Assembly (NCBI GenBank): GCA_030065125.1
Contig: JASJDM010000020.1
Span: forward strand, 92,415 to 156,414
From: Lysobacterales bacterium
Lineage (GTDB): Bacteria; Pseudomonadota; Gammaproteobacteria; Xanthomonadales; SZUA-38
Length of the DNA stretch: 64,000 nucleotides
Direction: 5' to 3'
Shown: positions 19,314 to 27,468 of the stretch, piece by piece
Layout: each line of letters starts with the position of its first letter
How positions within the stretch are numbered: the first letter of the stretch is position 1
The notes under the pieces: generated by a model
The model's input: the letters and a program-made list of their open reading frames with translations, nothing else
What the model was told of the DNA's origin: nothing
The model's database searches: none
Made by a program: the position numbers and the translations under genes

Positions 19314-20533
19314 GTCAGCCGTTCAAAAATTCGAAAACCAGCAATCCAGGTGCCCAGAATGGATCCCAGGTTGGAGAGAATCAATACCAGCAGAATGCGC
19401 GAGACCCGGTTTTTCCACCAGCCGGAGATCTCGATGACGTCATCCCGCAGGGAAGAAAAGTCGGATACCGTGGGTTTTCTCAGGGCCGTCTCCACCGAGG
19501 CGGTAACCATGCCGGCGGCTATGGTGGGGTTGAGCGACGTGAGCGGTGCCGCCAGGAATCCCGACAGGATCGTCAGGGGATGCCCGCCAGCGGCCAGGGC
19601 TCCCGCCGCGGCCAGGGTGCCGTTGATCAATACCCAGGTTGTCACCAGCTGCCAGCCCAATTCCGGACTGCGGTAGAAGCCGATGCTGAAACCCAGCAGG
19701 ATGACCGCGGTAATGATCCACGGAATCCAGCGGGTCCACCGGCGTCCCGGCGGGATGCGGTTCAGCCGTTCCACGGCCGCTGCGGGTGATTCTTCGTCGG
19801 TATCGGATTCGCCCTTCAGTCGGCGCACGGTCCCGGCCAGGTGACCGGCCCCGATCACCACCAGCACGTGCTCGTGTTTCCCTTCGGATTCCTGCTGCAG
19901 GCGGGCAGCCATGAACTGGTCCCTCTCGGAGATCAGCGAATCGAACAAGGCTTCGGACTGGGTGGCAAACTCGGCGAAGGTGCTCTCCAGCATATCGCCT
20001 TCTTTGAGTCGTTCGATTTCTTCTTCGCTGATGGTCTCGCGGCTGAACAGGCTGGCGCCCAGGCCACCCAGTATGGTCAACTTTTCCCAGAACCCCACGG
20101 CCCGGAACACCCGCTTGAGCGAAATGCCGATATCCCGGTCGACCAGCAGGTGGGGAGTGTCCCCGTCTTCTGCGGCCTCAAGTGCTGCTTTCATTTCGGC
20201 GCCCGGCTCAATCCCGAACTGCTCCGCCAGCCGGCGCTGGTAGGCCCCCAGGGCCAGGTTGGCTGCGACCAGGCCGGCCTTGCGTTCCCGGATGATGCGG
20301 AACAGGTCCATCTTCTGCCATGCATCGGGATCGGTCAGGGCGTCGTAGCGGCTCCGGCACAGTTCCACGGCCACTGCGTCAAAGGCATGACCGGCTATCA
20401 GTTCGCGAACCGCCTCAACAGAGCGCCGGGAAACGTGGGCGGTGCCGAGCAGGGTGTAGGTCACCCCGTTCTTCTCCACCACTTCGATGGGCTGGTCTTT
20501 GAGTCCCTCAGGGATATGTGCTGTAGCGCTCAT
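19310..20533 (-). CDS. TraB/PrgY-family membrane protein
   Basis: This protein belongs to the TraB/PrgY family (related to GumN and to proteins implicated in pheromone shutdown and proteolysis). GTAHVS near the N-terminus, VAVELCRSRYDAL and the late VIGAGHLAGTVRRL are the family motifs thought to form a metal-dependent active site. The domain spans about residues 15-240. After a charged linker, four predicted membrane helices occupy about 270-405. ATG 20533 is chosen; in-frame GTG 20536 and TTG 20542 are alternatives. Its stop overlaps the dusB start by 4 bp. The true substrate is unknown. Confidence 0.85.
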   Translation of the reverse strand: MSATAHIPEGLKDQPIEVVEKNGVTYTLLGTAHVSRRSVEAVRELIAGHAFDAVAVELCRSRYDALTDPDAWQKMDLFRIIRERKAGLVAANLALGAYQRRLAEQFGIEPGAEMKAALEAAEDGDTPHLLVDRDIGISLKRVFRAVGFWEKLTILGGLGASLFSRETISEEEIERLKEGDMLESTFAEFATQSEALFDSLISERDQFMAARLQQESEGKHEHVLVVIGAGHLAGTVRRLKGESDTDEESPAAAVERLNRIPPGRRWTRWIPWIITAVILLGFSIGFYRSPELGWQLVTTWVLINGTLAAAGALAAGGHPLTILSGFLAAPLTSLNPTIAAGMVTASVETALRKPTVSDFSSLRDDVIEISGWWKNRVSRILLVLILSNLGSILGTWIAGFRIFERLT

Positions 20534-20580
20534 CACGTCCAATTCAGATTGGTTGGCGCGCTGCTGCGCCTTGGTTGTTG

Positions 20581-21600
20581 TCAGGTCAGGACGCCCAGGG
20601 GCAGTTGCAAAGTGGCCGAGTGTATCCCGCTGCCCCGGCTGACCAGGACGCGACTGTCGATGGGCACCACGGTGCGGCCCGGAAAGGCGCGCTCTATGAT
20701 CCTGACGGCAATCGGGTCGTTCTCGGGATCATTAAAGGTGGGCATCAATACAGCATCATTCAAGATGGCAAAACTCGCGTAGCTGGCCGGGACCGGGGTT
20801 TCGCCGGTGGCCGGGGCCGCGGGCAGCGGCAGCTCGATCAGGTCGTAGCGCTGGTGCCGGGTGTTGCGGAACCCGCGCAACTGATCCGCCATGGCGCAGA
20901 GAAACGGGTAGTGAGGATCTTCGGGCCGGCGGCAACCCTGGTAAATGATGGTGTCGGGATCGGCGAAACGCGCCAGCGTGTCGACATGTCCATCGTTGTC
21001 TTCACCCAGCAGTTCCCCGTGGTCCAGCCACAGCACCCGTTCGGCTCCCAGAGCCCGCTTCAACTGTTCTTCCCAGTCGCGGCGGGTGAAACGTGAGACC
21101 CGGCGTCCCAGGCAGCGGCTGGTGGTCATCAGGGTGCCGGCGCCGTCGGACTCCACGGCGCCGCCTTCCAGCACCCAGGGGTGGCAGATGGTGTTGAGGT
21201 GATGGAACAGTCCACTGGCGGTGAGCGCAGAAACCATCTCTGCATCCCGTGGACGGAAGTATCGTCCGCCCAGGCCGTCAAACCGGAAATCGGCCCACAT
21301 GGGGGCAGTGCCGCTGTGCACCGTCAGGGGGCCGCAGTGACGCACGAAAGTGTCGTCGTAGGGCAGATTGAGAATGTGCACCGGGTGGACCCCTTCCACC
21401 GGCAGCCAGAATTCGTCCTCGATCAGGTCATCGTCAGGGACCAGCAGCACCACCGGCTGGTACTGTCGGGCGGCAGCGATGATCTGCCGATAGGTGTTCT
21501 GCACATAGCGCAGCACCGGATCCCAATCCGAGCCCTCGTAGGGCCAGGCCAGCAGCGTCGCTGACTGCGGTTCCCATTCGGCGGGAAACCGGATCGACAC
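20581..21600 (-). CDS. Agmatine-deiminase-like protein lacking the catalytic Cys
   Basis: The fold clearly belongs to the peptidyl-arginine/agmatine deiminase family: FPAEWEPQSATLLAWPYEGS, LPYDDTFVRHCGP, LEGGAVESDGAGTLMTT and DGHVDTLARF are in the right order. In active agmatine deiminases the C-terminal motif is G-x-x-H-C-x-T-x-Q, with Cys as nucleophile. Here it reads GSGIHSATLQLP, with Ser instead (codon TCG). The usual RDxGP reads RHCGP, so a substrate-binding Asp is also lost. It is probably a pseudoenzyme or has a new activity. The start is GTG 21600, with AGGAG 9 bases upstream; a TTG at 21630 is less likely. It lies in one minus-strand series with traB-like, dusB and DUF349. Confidence 0.82.
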   Translation of the reverse strand: MSIRFPAEWEPQSATLLAWPYEGSDWDPVLRYVQNTYRQIIAAARQYQPVVLLVPDDDLIEDEFWLPVEGVHPVHILNLPYDDTFVRHCGPLTVHSGTAPMWADFRFDGLGGRYFRPRDAEMVSALTASGLFHHLNTICHPWVLEGGAVESDGAGTLMTTSRCLGRRVSRFTRRDWEEQLKRALGAERVLWLDHGELLGEDNDGHVDTLARFADPDTIIYQGCRRPEDPHYPFLCAMADQLRGFRNTRHQRYDLIELPLPAAPATGETPVPASYASFAILNDAVLMPTFNDPENDPIAVRIIERAFPGRTVVPIDSRVLVSRGSGIHSATLQLPLGVLT

Positions 21601-21637
21601 CCCGGCGGACTCCTGGAGCCGGGCGGCCAATGCAGGG

Positions 21638-21955
21638 TCAGGAGGTTTTCGGTAGAGATTCAGTGTCGGTGGCCCGGCGCACGACCGAGTGAATCACTTT
21701 GTCATACTCGAAATAAACCGTAAATTCAGCGTATTCCCAGCGCGCGATGGGTGGATCGCCTACGGGCGCCTGCTTGCTGCTCGGTGCGCCGAATCGGCTT
21801 TCCACGTCGGTCATGCTCAGTCCGTTGACCGGCACCGCCCGATTGGCCGTTTTGGCCATGCGGTCGATGAGCAGGACGTCTTTTCTTACGGTTTCCTGTG
21901 CGGCCACCGCGGTGGAGAATCCCAGGGCGGCAGCAAAAACAATCCAAGCCTTCAT
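21638..21955 (-). CDS. Small secreted protein of unknown function
   Basis: A 105-residue protein with a clear signal peptide (MKAWIVFAAALGFSTAVAA, cleavage before QE). The mature part of about 85 residues contains VNGLSMTDVESRFGAPSS, then ARWEYAEFTVYFEYDKVIHS. The pattern of an M..V...FG.P helix followed by two strands recalls the small BamE/SmpA-like fold, but similarity is too slight to name it. It is the first gene of the minus-strand series: the upstream in-frame TTG of the next gene is 7 bp from its stop. A periplasmic location is likely. Confidence 0.7.
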   Translation of the reverse strand: MKAWIVFAAALGFSTAVAAQETVRKDVLLIDRMAKTANRAVPVNGLSMTDVESRFGAPSSKQAPVGDPPIARWEYAEFTVYFEYDKVIHSVVRRATDTESLPKTS

Positions 21956-22077
21956 AATTCTCGGCCTCCCAATACGAACCGATAGTTTAGCAAAACTCGA
22001 AGAATAGCGGATATCCTATTGAAAATTTTTGAAAGGTTTCACGGAAGTGTCCAGCCAGAACTGCATCAGAGAGGACC

Positions 22078-22788
22078 ATGGAATTTGACCCGCCACTGAC
22101 CGAGGCAAGGTTAATCCGGCGCTACAAGCGGTTCCTGGCAGACGTGGAAATGGCCGACGGTTCCCGCACCACGGTCCATTGTCCCAACACCGGCGCCATG
22201 CTGGGCTGCGATTATCCGGGCTCCCGGGTCTGGTTGAGCCGCAGCGATAACCCCCGGCGCAAGTATTCCATGACCTGGGAACTGGTTGAACCACCGGGCA
22301 CGGGCGTGCTGGTGGGAATCAATACCTCCCGCACCAACCGACTGGTGGAAGAAGCACTGTGGGCACAGCAGATCACAGAGCTGTCCGGCTTCGAAGATCT
22401 CAGGCGGGAGGTGCGGGTGGAACACGGTCGGCTGGACTTCCTGCTCAGCTTCGGCGCTGAACAGTGCTACGTCGAGGTCAAAAATGTCACTGCCGCCGTG
22501 GATCGGGGTGTAGCGCTGTTTCCCGATGCTGCCAGCGAACGAGCCAGCCGCCACCTGGAGAGCCTGATCAGCCTGCGCGAGTCTGGCAGTGGCAGCGTCT
22601 TGCTGTTCTGCGTGCAGCGCAGCGATGTTGAGGAGGTGCGCCCGGCGGCGGACATCGACCCCCGCTATGCCAGGACCCTGGCTGAGGCGTCGGAGGCGGG
22701 TGTAAGGATCCTGGCCTATCGCTGGCATTTGTCACCGGCGCAGCTGCGGCTGCAGCAGCCGGTGAGGGTTTCCGTCGGCCACGGGTGA
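22078..22788 (+). CDS. sfsA: Sugar fermentation stimulation protein SfsA
   Basis: SfsA family protein, 236 residues, the usual length. Recognisable motifs are the OB-like N-terminus (RLIRRYKRFLADVEMADG), HCPNTGAMLG, GINTSRTNRLVEEAL and the nuclease-like core RLDFLL...CYVEVKNVTA with PDAASERASRHLESL. The E. coli protein was described as a DNA-binding factor affecting maltose metabolism. The conserved D-ExK core suggests nuclease ancestry, but no reaction is firmly known. ATG 22078 is preceded by GAGAGGACC. It lies upstream of the secreted-protein genes but is separated from them by about 155 bp. Confidence 0.94.
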   Translation: MEFDPPLTEARLIRRYKRFLADVEMADGSRTTVHCPNTGAMLGCDYPGSRVWLSRSDNPRRKYSMTWELVEPPGTGVLVGINTSRTNRLVEEALWAQQITELSGFEDLRREVRVEHGRLDFLLSFGAEQCYVEVKNVTAAVDRGVALFPDAASERASRHLESLISLRESGSGSVLLFCVQRSDVEEVRPAADIDPRYARTLAEASEAGVRILAYRWHLSPAQLRLQQPVRVSVGHG

Positions 22789-22943
22789 CCTGCCAGGCGG
22801 CAGCAGCGGGCAGACCGGCAGCCTGGACCGGCGTGCCGGGGCCGCTGATACTGGAAAGAACGTTCGTGTCAACGGATCGGCGCCGAGGTGCGTTTAACTG
22901 CCAAAGCGTCCCAAAGCGTCGGTGCCGACAAGGAAATCAATCG

Positions 22944-23399
22944 ATGGTCAGGTCAATCAGAATCAATGCACTCATGCTGCTGGCTTGCGCCGCAGCCAGT
23001 ACCGCCGCCCAGGCTGACGTCGCGCTGCAGACCGGTCTGAACGGTACCTGGTGGAATGCCAGCCAGGACGGGCAGGGATTTGTCATCCACATCATTCCCG
23101 AAACGGACCAGGCCTTTGTCGCCTGGTTTACCTACGGCGAAACGGGTGGGAAGCAGATGTGGATTACCGGCAGCGGCAACCTGCAGCAGTCACCCGTGCA
23201 GCTGGACCTGCTGAAACCCGGCGGCGGCGCCCTCAATGCGAGCCAGCCGGCACCCGACTTGAACACCTGGGGCACCGCGACGCTGCGCTTTGACAGCTGC
23301 ACCCGCGGCAGTTTCAGCTACCAGGGCGAGTCCAGCGGCACCATCGAGATCGAACGGCTGACGCCGGTGGTCGAGTGCAGCAACGGAGCGGGACAATGA
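22944..23399 (+). CDS. Secreted protein with GWWN/GQGF domain
   Basis: A 151-residue secreted protein. A signal peptide (MVRSIRINALMLLACAAAST, cleaved near AQA-DV) is followed by one domain of about 115 residues marked by LNGTWWNASQDGQGFVIHII, AWFTYG, KQMWITGSG, a WGTATLRF segment and two Cys. The same domain forms the C-terminal half of the next gene, so the two genes share an ancestor module. I do not know a function for it. ATG 22944 is chosen because AAGGA lies directly before it and because the signal peptide begins there. Its stop overlaps the next start (ATGA). Confidence 0.8.
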   Translation: MVRSIRINALMLLACAAASTAAQADVALQTGLNGTWWNASQDGQGFVIHIIPETDQAFVAWFTYGETGGKQMWITGSGNLQQSPVQLDLLKPGGGALNASQPAPDLNTWGTATLRFDSCTRGSFSYQGESSGTIEIERLTPVVECSNGAGQ

Positions 23400-24106
23400 A
23401 CCGGTTTCTGGCTATGGCGCTGTTCCTGTGCGTGTCCGGGCCGCTGCTGGCGGCTGACCACCAGGTCGAGATTCGGAACAACCGTTTCCTGCCTGAGGTG
23501 GTGACAGTGGACGCGGGCGACACAGTGACCTGGACCGTGGTTGCCGGACGGCATCAGCTTACCGGCCTGGGCGAATGGGAAGGCGACCTGGAAAGCCCGA
23601 GCCTGGGGCCCGGGCAGAGTTTCCAGTTCGTGTTCGACCAGGCTCCCGGTGAATACAGCTATGTCAGCTCGGCGGTAGAAGGTATGCAGGGGGCCGTCCA
23701 GGTGCAGTCACCACCGGCCGATTTTGTCATTGACCAGCGCATATCCGCCGGCTGGTTCAACCCCGACGCGTCGGGTCAGGGCTTCCTGTTTGAATACGTG
23801 CCGTCCACCGACGTGGTGGTGGCGTACTGGTTTACCTACGGCTTCCAGGGCGGCTCCCAGGACGGTCAGCAGCTTTGGCTGATCGGCAGCGGAACGCCCG
23901 ACGGCAACCAGGTTTCACTGGAAATGCTGGAGCCGGTGGGCGGGCGCCTGAACAACCCCCAGGCGGTGAGCAAGAAAAGCTGGGGCTCGGTCACCGTGGT
24001 TTTTTCGGGCTGCAACGATGCCACCGCCTATTTTGACGGCCAGAAAGACCAGCAGTCCGGTCGGGTGTCGCTGCAGCGGCTGTATCTGACCAGTCTCTGC
24101 CAGTAG
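23396..24106 (+). CDS. Secreted cupredoxin-like plus GWFN/GQGF-domain protein
   Basis: The 236-residue protein has a signal peptide (residues 1-18, ending PLLAA). A cupredoxin-like domain (about 20-105) contains VEIRNNRFLPEVVTVDAGDT, VTWTVVAGRHQLTG and PGEYSYVSSAVEGMQG. In blue-copper proteins that last segment carries Cys, His and Met ligands; here Cys and His are missing and only the first His and the Met remain, so copper binding is doubtful. The second domain (about 115-236) repeats the AGWFNPDASGQGF, YWFTYG, QLWLIGSG pattern of the preceding gene. Its start overlaps the previous stop, and DUF1800 follows after 10 bp with a strong AGGAGG. Confidence 0.8.
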   Translation: MNRFLAMALFLCVSGPLLAADHQVEIRNNRFLPEVVTVDAGDTVTWTVVAGRHQLTGLGEWEGDLESPSLGPGQSFQFVFDQAPGEYSYVSSAVEGMQGAVQVQSPPADFVIDQRISAGWFNPDASGQGFLFEYVPSTDVVVAYWFTYGFQGGSQDGQQLWLIGSGTPDGNQVSLEMLEPVGGRLNNPQAVSKKSWGSVTVVFSGCNDATAYFDGQKDQQSGRVSLQRLYLTSLCQ

Positions 24107-24116
24107 GAGGGCCAGG

Positions 24117-25712
24117 ATGATGCGAGGGATGCATGGAATGATGGGCGCCAAAAGAATGAACCGGACCGTGAACACGGACGAGATTGCTGCCGCCATCGGG
24201 CGCAGGACCGTGGGCCGCGACCTGGGAGAACTGCTGCGACCGGTGCAGAAGTCGGCCGTCGGCGACAAGGTCTCCAGCTTCGATACCCACCTGCTGAACC
24301 GGACCACGTTCGGGATTACCGATATCGAGCTGCAGCAGATGGAGGTCCTGGGGGCCGAGGGTTACCTGGATCTGCAGCTCAACCCCGACGAAATCGACAA
24401 CTCGGCGCTGGAGGATTTCCTGGTCGAGGCCTTTCCCAGCGTGGACATGGACTACCAGGAAATCCTGGAGCGGCTGCGCAACGAGGAAGAAGACTTCAAC
24501 CCCGCCATCGACCTGATCGTGGTGACCCTGGCCCGCCAGCTGTTCAGTCCGCGTCAGCTGTTTGAAGTCATGGTGGAGTTCTGGACCAACCACTTCAACG
24601 TGTTCCTGTTCGATGAGGCGGTTCAGTATCTGAAGACCGGCGACGACCGGGACAACATCCGTCCCCACGCCATGGGCCGCTTCCGAGACCTGCTGTATGC
24701 CAACGCAGCCAGCCCGGCCATGCTGCTGTACCTGGACAACTACGCCAACTCCAAGTTTGGCCCCAACGAAAACTATGCCCGGGAGCTGATGGAGCTTCAC
24801 ACCCTGGGAGTGGACGGCGGCTATACCGAGACCGACGTGGCCGAGGTGGCCCGCTGTTTCACCGGCTGGACCATTGATCCCCGTGCCGACGAGCTCTTTG
24901 TCTTTGTTCCCGAGGAACACGATGACGGTGAGAAAACCGTGCTGGGCCAGGTCATCCCGGCGGGTGGCGGCATCGAGGACGGCCACCAGGTGCTGGACAT
25001 CCTGCTGGCCCATCCGTCCACCGGCCAGTTCCTGGCCAGCAAGCTGGTGCGCCGGTTCGTTGCAGACGAGCCGCCCCTGGCCCTGGTGGAGCGGGTCGCC
25101 GAAAGCTACCAGCAGACCGACGGTGACATCAGGTCAATGCTGCGGGTGATTTTTGAATCCGACGAGTTTGCCGATTCCCGGGACGGCAAGTTTCGCCGGC
25201 CCTCGGAATACGTCGGCACCGTGGTCAGGACCCTGAATCCGGTGCAGTCCGGCAACTATTTCTCAGTGGTATTCCGCCAGTTGGAGACGCTGGGCCAGGT
25301 CCCGTTTTTTTCGGTGCCGCCCACCGGATATCCCGATACCCAGGACGACTGGCTGAACACGAATGCTCTGCTGAGCCGCTGGAACCTGGGGTTTTCCATC
25401 GCCTTTGGCGAGTTGCCGGCCGGCAGCCGGGTAGGGGAAGAGGAGGCCGACGGCGGCCGGGTCATGGCCGACTTCTTCCAGATTCCGGTGTTTGAACTGC
25501 TGGGTGATGCGCGCACGCCGGCGGAAATTGTCGATCGCCTGCTGGACCGAATCGTTCACCAGCAGGTCGCGGTCGAGGATCGCAGTGCGCTGGTGGATTA
25601 CGCTGCCGACGGAGCGCCGGGGTCAGCGCCGCTGGGCCTGGAAAAGGCCGTGGAACGTTGCCGGGCGGTGCTGGCGGCGTTGCTTGCTTCCCGTTACTTC
25701 CAGATGCGCTAG
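24117..25712 (+). CDS. DUF1800 family protein
   Basis: DUF1800 (COG5267) protein of 531 residues. It is recognised by HLLNRTTFGIT near the N-terminus, FWTNHFNVF, FRDLLYANAASPAMLLYLDN, NENYARELMELHTLGVDGGY and ARCFTGWTID, in that order. The family is widespread next to DUF1501 genes and has no established reaction. There is no obvious signal peptide after the Met-rich start (MMRGMHGMMG). The start follows AGGAGG by 6 bases; ATG 24120 is an equally possible start. DUF1501 follows after 36 bp, the standard pairing. Confidence 0.92.
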   Translation: MMRGMHGMMGAKRMNRTVNTDEIAAAIGRRTVGRDLGELLRPVQKSAVGDKVSSFDTHLLNRTTFGITDIELQQMEVLGAEGYLDLQLNPDEIDNSALEDFLVEAFPSVDMDYQEILERLRNEEEDFNPAIDLIVVTLARQLFSPRQLFEVMVEFWTNHFNVFLFDEAVQYLKTGDDRDNIRPHAMGRFRDLLYANAASPAMLLYLDNYANSKFGPNENYARELMELHTLGVDGGYTETDVAEVARCFTGWTIDPRADELFVFVPEEHDDGEKTVLGQVIPAGGGIEDGHQVLDILLAHPSTGQFLASKLVRRFVADEPPLALVERVAESYQQTDGDIRSMLRVIFESDEFADSRDGKFRRPSEYVGTVVRTLNPVQSGNYFSVVFRQLETLGQVPFFSVPPTGYPDTQDDWLNTNALLSRWNLGFSIAFGELPAGSRVGEEEADGGRVMADFFQIPVFELLGDARTPAEIVDRLLDRIVHQQVAVEDRSALVDYAADGAPGSAPLGLEKAVERCRAVLAALLASRYFQMR

Positions 25713-25748
25713 GCGCTGCCCGAGGCGAGAAATACAAGGAAAGCCACT

Positions 25749-26960
25749 ATGGATCGCAGAGACTTCATTAAACTCACTGGCCTGTCCAGCCTGCCGCTGT
25801 TGATGCCGGGTCTGGTGTTCGGCGGTGGCAAAGGCGCCGCCGGCCGGGACCTGCTGATCATCGTTTTTCAGCGGGGCGCCGCAGACGGCTTGAACCTGGT
25901 GGTGCCGTATACCGAAGGGCACTACTACGATGCCAGGCCCACCGTTGCCATTGCCGACCCTGGCAGCAACGGCGGGGCGCTCGACCTGGACGGATTTTTC
26001 GGATTTCACCCCCAGATGCAGCCGCTGATGCCGCTGTACCAGTCGGGGGACCTGGCGGTGGTCCATGCGGCCGGCTCGCCTTCGGATTCCCGTTCGCACT
26101 TCGATGCCCAGGACTTCATGGAGGCCGGGGTGGTGGAGAAGGGGTCGGCATACGACGGCTGGTTGAACCGTCATCTGCAGACCCTTGGTGGAGGCGAAGG
26201 CGAGTCGCCTTTCCAGGCCGTCGGTTTCGGTCAGTCACTGCCGGTGTCCCTGCGGGGCAGCATTCCAGCGGTGGGCGTGGCCCAGCTGGAGGATTACGGC
26301 CTGGTGGCTCCGGTGGCCGAAGAAGCCGCGCTGCGCGAGGCGGTGGTCAAGCTGTTCAGCAGCCAGGGTGCCATCGACCAGGTGGCCGGCGGCGTGCTGG
26401 ATTCCGTGGACCTGATGGCGGCGGCGGATCCTCTCAGTATCCCGGTGGACAACGGGGCGCTGTATCCGGAAACCGTCTTCGGCAATCAGATGCAGGGTCT
26501 GGCCAAGCTGATCAAGGCAGACCTGGGCCTGGAGATTGCGGCGGTGGACATCGGCGGCTGGGACCATCATGACCTGGAAAACGAGGAACTGCCTGACCTG
26601 ACCGCAGACTTCGCCGGTTCCCTGGCGGCGTTTCACGCCGACCTCGGCGGTATGATGGACAACATCACGGTCATCACCATGACCGAGTTTGGCCGGCGGC
26701 TGGCGGAAAACGGTAACCGCGGCACGGACCACGGCCACGGTTCCATCATGTTGACCATGGGTGGCGGCGTGAATGGCGGCCAGGTCTACGCGGACTGGCC
26801 GGGGCTGGCGCCTGCTGACCTCAACCGCGGCGACCTGGAAGTGACCACCGACTTCCGCAGTGTGCTGAGTGAGGCGCTGGTGAAGAGGTTGGGACAAAGC
26901 TCAATCGAAACTGTTTTTCCCGACTTCAGTGGACCCACGGACCTGGGGGTGTTTAGGTGA
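25749..26960 (+). CDS. DUF1501 family protein with Tat-like signal
   Basis: DUF1501 (COG4102), a sulfatase/phosphatase-fold relative of unknown substrate, 403 residues. The N-terminus MDRRDFIKLTGLSSLPLLM has the twin-arginine RRDFIK motif, so it is probably exported folded. Conserved elements are FQRGAADGLNLVVPY, HFDAQDFMEAG, DIGGWDHHDLENEELPDLT, TMTEFGRRLAENGNRGTDHG and HGSIMLTMGGGVNGG. The GTDHGHG segment resembles metal-binding His/Asp sites. Paired with DUF1800, the two probably act together in the envelope. The stop codon TGA overlaps the first unit of a hairpin array. Confidence 0.92.
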   Translation: MDRRDFIKLTGLSSLPLLMPGLVFGGGKGAAGRDLLIIVFQRGAADGLNLVVPYTEGHYYDARPTVAIADPGSNGGALDLDGFFGFHPQMQPLMPLYQSGDLAVVHAAGSPSDSRSHFDAQDFMEAGVVEKGSAYDGWLNRHLQTLGGGEGESPFQAVGFGQSLPVSLRGSIPAVGVAQLEDYGLVAPVAEEAALREAVVKLFSSQGAIDQVAGGVLDSVDLMAAADPLSIPVDNGALYPETVFGNQMQGLAKLIKADLGLEIAAVDIGGWDHHDLENEELPDLTADFAGSLAAFHADLGGMMDNITVITMTEFGRRLAENGNRGTDHGHGSIMLTMGGGVNGGQVYADWPGLAPADLNRGDLEVTTDFRSVLSEALVKRLGQSSIETVFPDFSGPTDLGVFR

Positions 26961-27247
26961 ACGCTTGCTGCGCAAGCTGGGGAACGCCCGCTGCGCGGGC
27001 TGGGGAACGCTCACTTCGTGAGCTGGGGAACGGCCCCTGCGGGGCCTGGGGAACGCGCGCTCTGCGCGCTACTCCTCGACGGTCCCGGCATGATTCCTTG
27101 GAGCTGGTCTAGCCAAGGCACTCTGTCAGAGTATCTGGTCTTCTTTGGAGATAGATCCCAGCGCGAAGCGCGTTTCCTAGACCGCGTCAGCGGGCGTTCC
27201 CCAGGGCGCGCAAGCGCCCGTTCCCACGCTGCGAAGCAAGCGTTCGC
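26959..27247. repeat. Inverted pair of variable-stem hairpin arrays
   Basis: Left arm (26959-27070): five tandem units of 23 bp, each GAAC + a 15-nt hairpin + TGGG. The stems differ between units but stay self-complementary: GCTTGC-tgc-GCAAGC, GCCCGC-tgc-GCGGGC, GCTCAC-ttc-GTGAGC, GGCCCC-tgc-GGGGCC, GCGCGC-tct-GCGCGC. Right arm (about 27157-27247): four degenerate units in the opposite orientation (CGTTCCC linkers). The 87-bp centre holds two more hairpins (CCTTGG/CCAAGG and ACTCT/AGAGT). It fills the space between the convergent DUF1501 and rpmJ genes. I do not recognise the repeat family. Confidence 0.85.
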
Positions 27248-27248
27248 C

Positions 27249-27281
27249 AAAAAAAAGCCCCGCCAATCGGCGGGGCTTTTT
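27249..27281. terminator. Bidirectional intrinsic terminator after rpmJ
   Basis: GCCCCGCC (27257-27264) and GGCGGGGC (27269-27276) form a perfect 8-bp stem with an AATC loop, flanked by eight A on the left and five T on the right. It works as an intrinsic terminator for minus-strand rpmJ (U8 tract) and could also stop plus-strand transcripts. Confidence 0.9.
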
Positions 27282-27305
27282 GGGCATTATTGTTGCTGTT
27301 CGGCC

Positions 27306-27431
27306 CTAACGCTGCCGCGCTTTGAAACGCGGGTTGCTCTTGCAAATCACAAACAGTTTGCCGCGCCGCCGGACGACTTTGCAGTCCCGATGGCGCTGCT
27401 TGGCCGACTTCAACGATGATAGAACTTTCAT
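27306..27431 (-). CDS. rpmJ: 50S ribosomal protein L36 (bL36, YkgO-type)
   Basis: A 41-residue gene that is easy to miss. The protein starts [20 protein letters not shown] and ends [11 protein letters not shown], which matches the zinc-free bL36 paralogue (YkgO/RpmJ2 type). That paralogue lacks the full CxxC zinc-binding set of the classical form, is longer (41 versus 38 residues), and in other proteobacteria replaces the zinc form under zinc limitation. ATG 27431 is preceded by GGAG. A good sigma-70 promoter lies upstream and a strong terminator downstream, so it is a monocistronic unit. Confidence 0.96.
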   Translation of the reverse strand: MKVLSSLKSAKQRHRDCKVVRRRGKLFVICKSNPRFKARQR

Positions 27432-27468
27432 TGCGACGCTCCAGTAATTCCATGCACAACAGCCGCCC

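Noticed and set aside
20581..21600. Assigning the symbol aguA
   Set aside because: The catalytic Cys and a substrate Asp are replaced, so agmatine deiminase activity is not supported.
26959..27247. CRISPR array
   Set aside because: Units are only 23 bp, the variable part is itself palindromic, the fixed part is 8 bp, and no cas genes are present.
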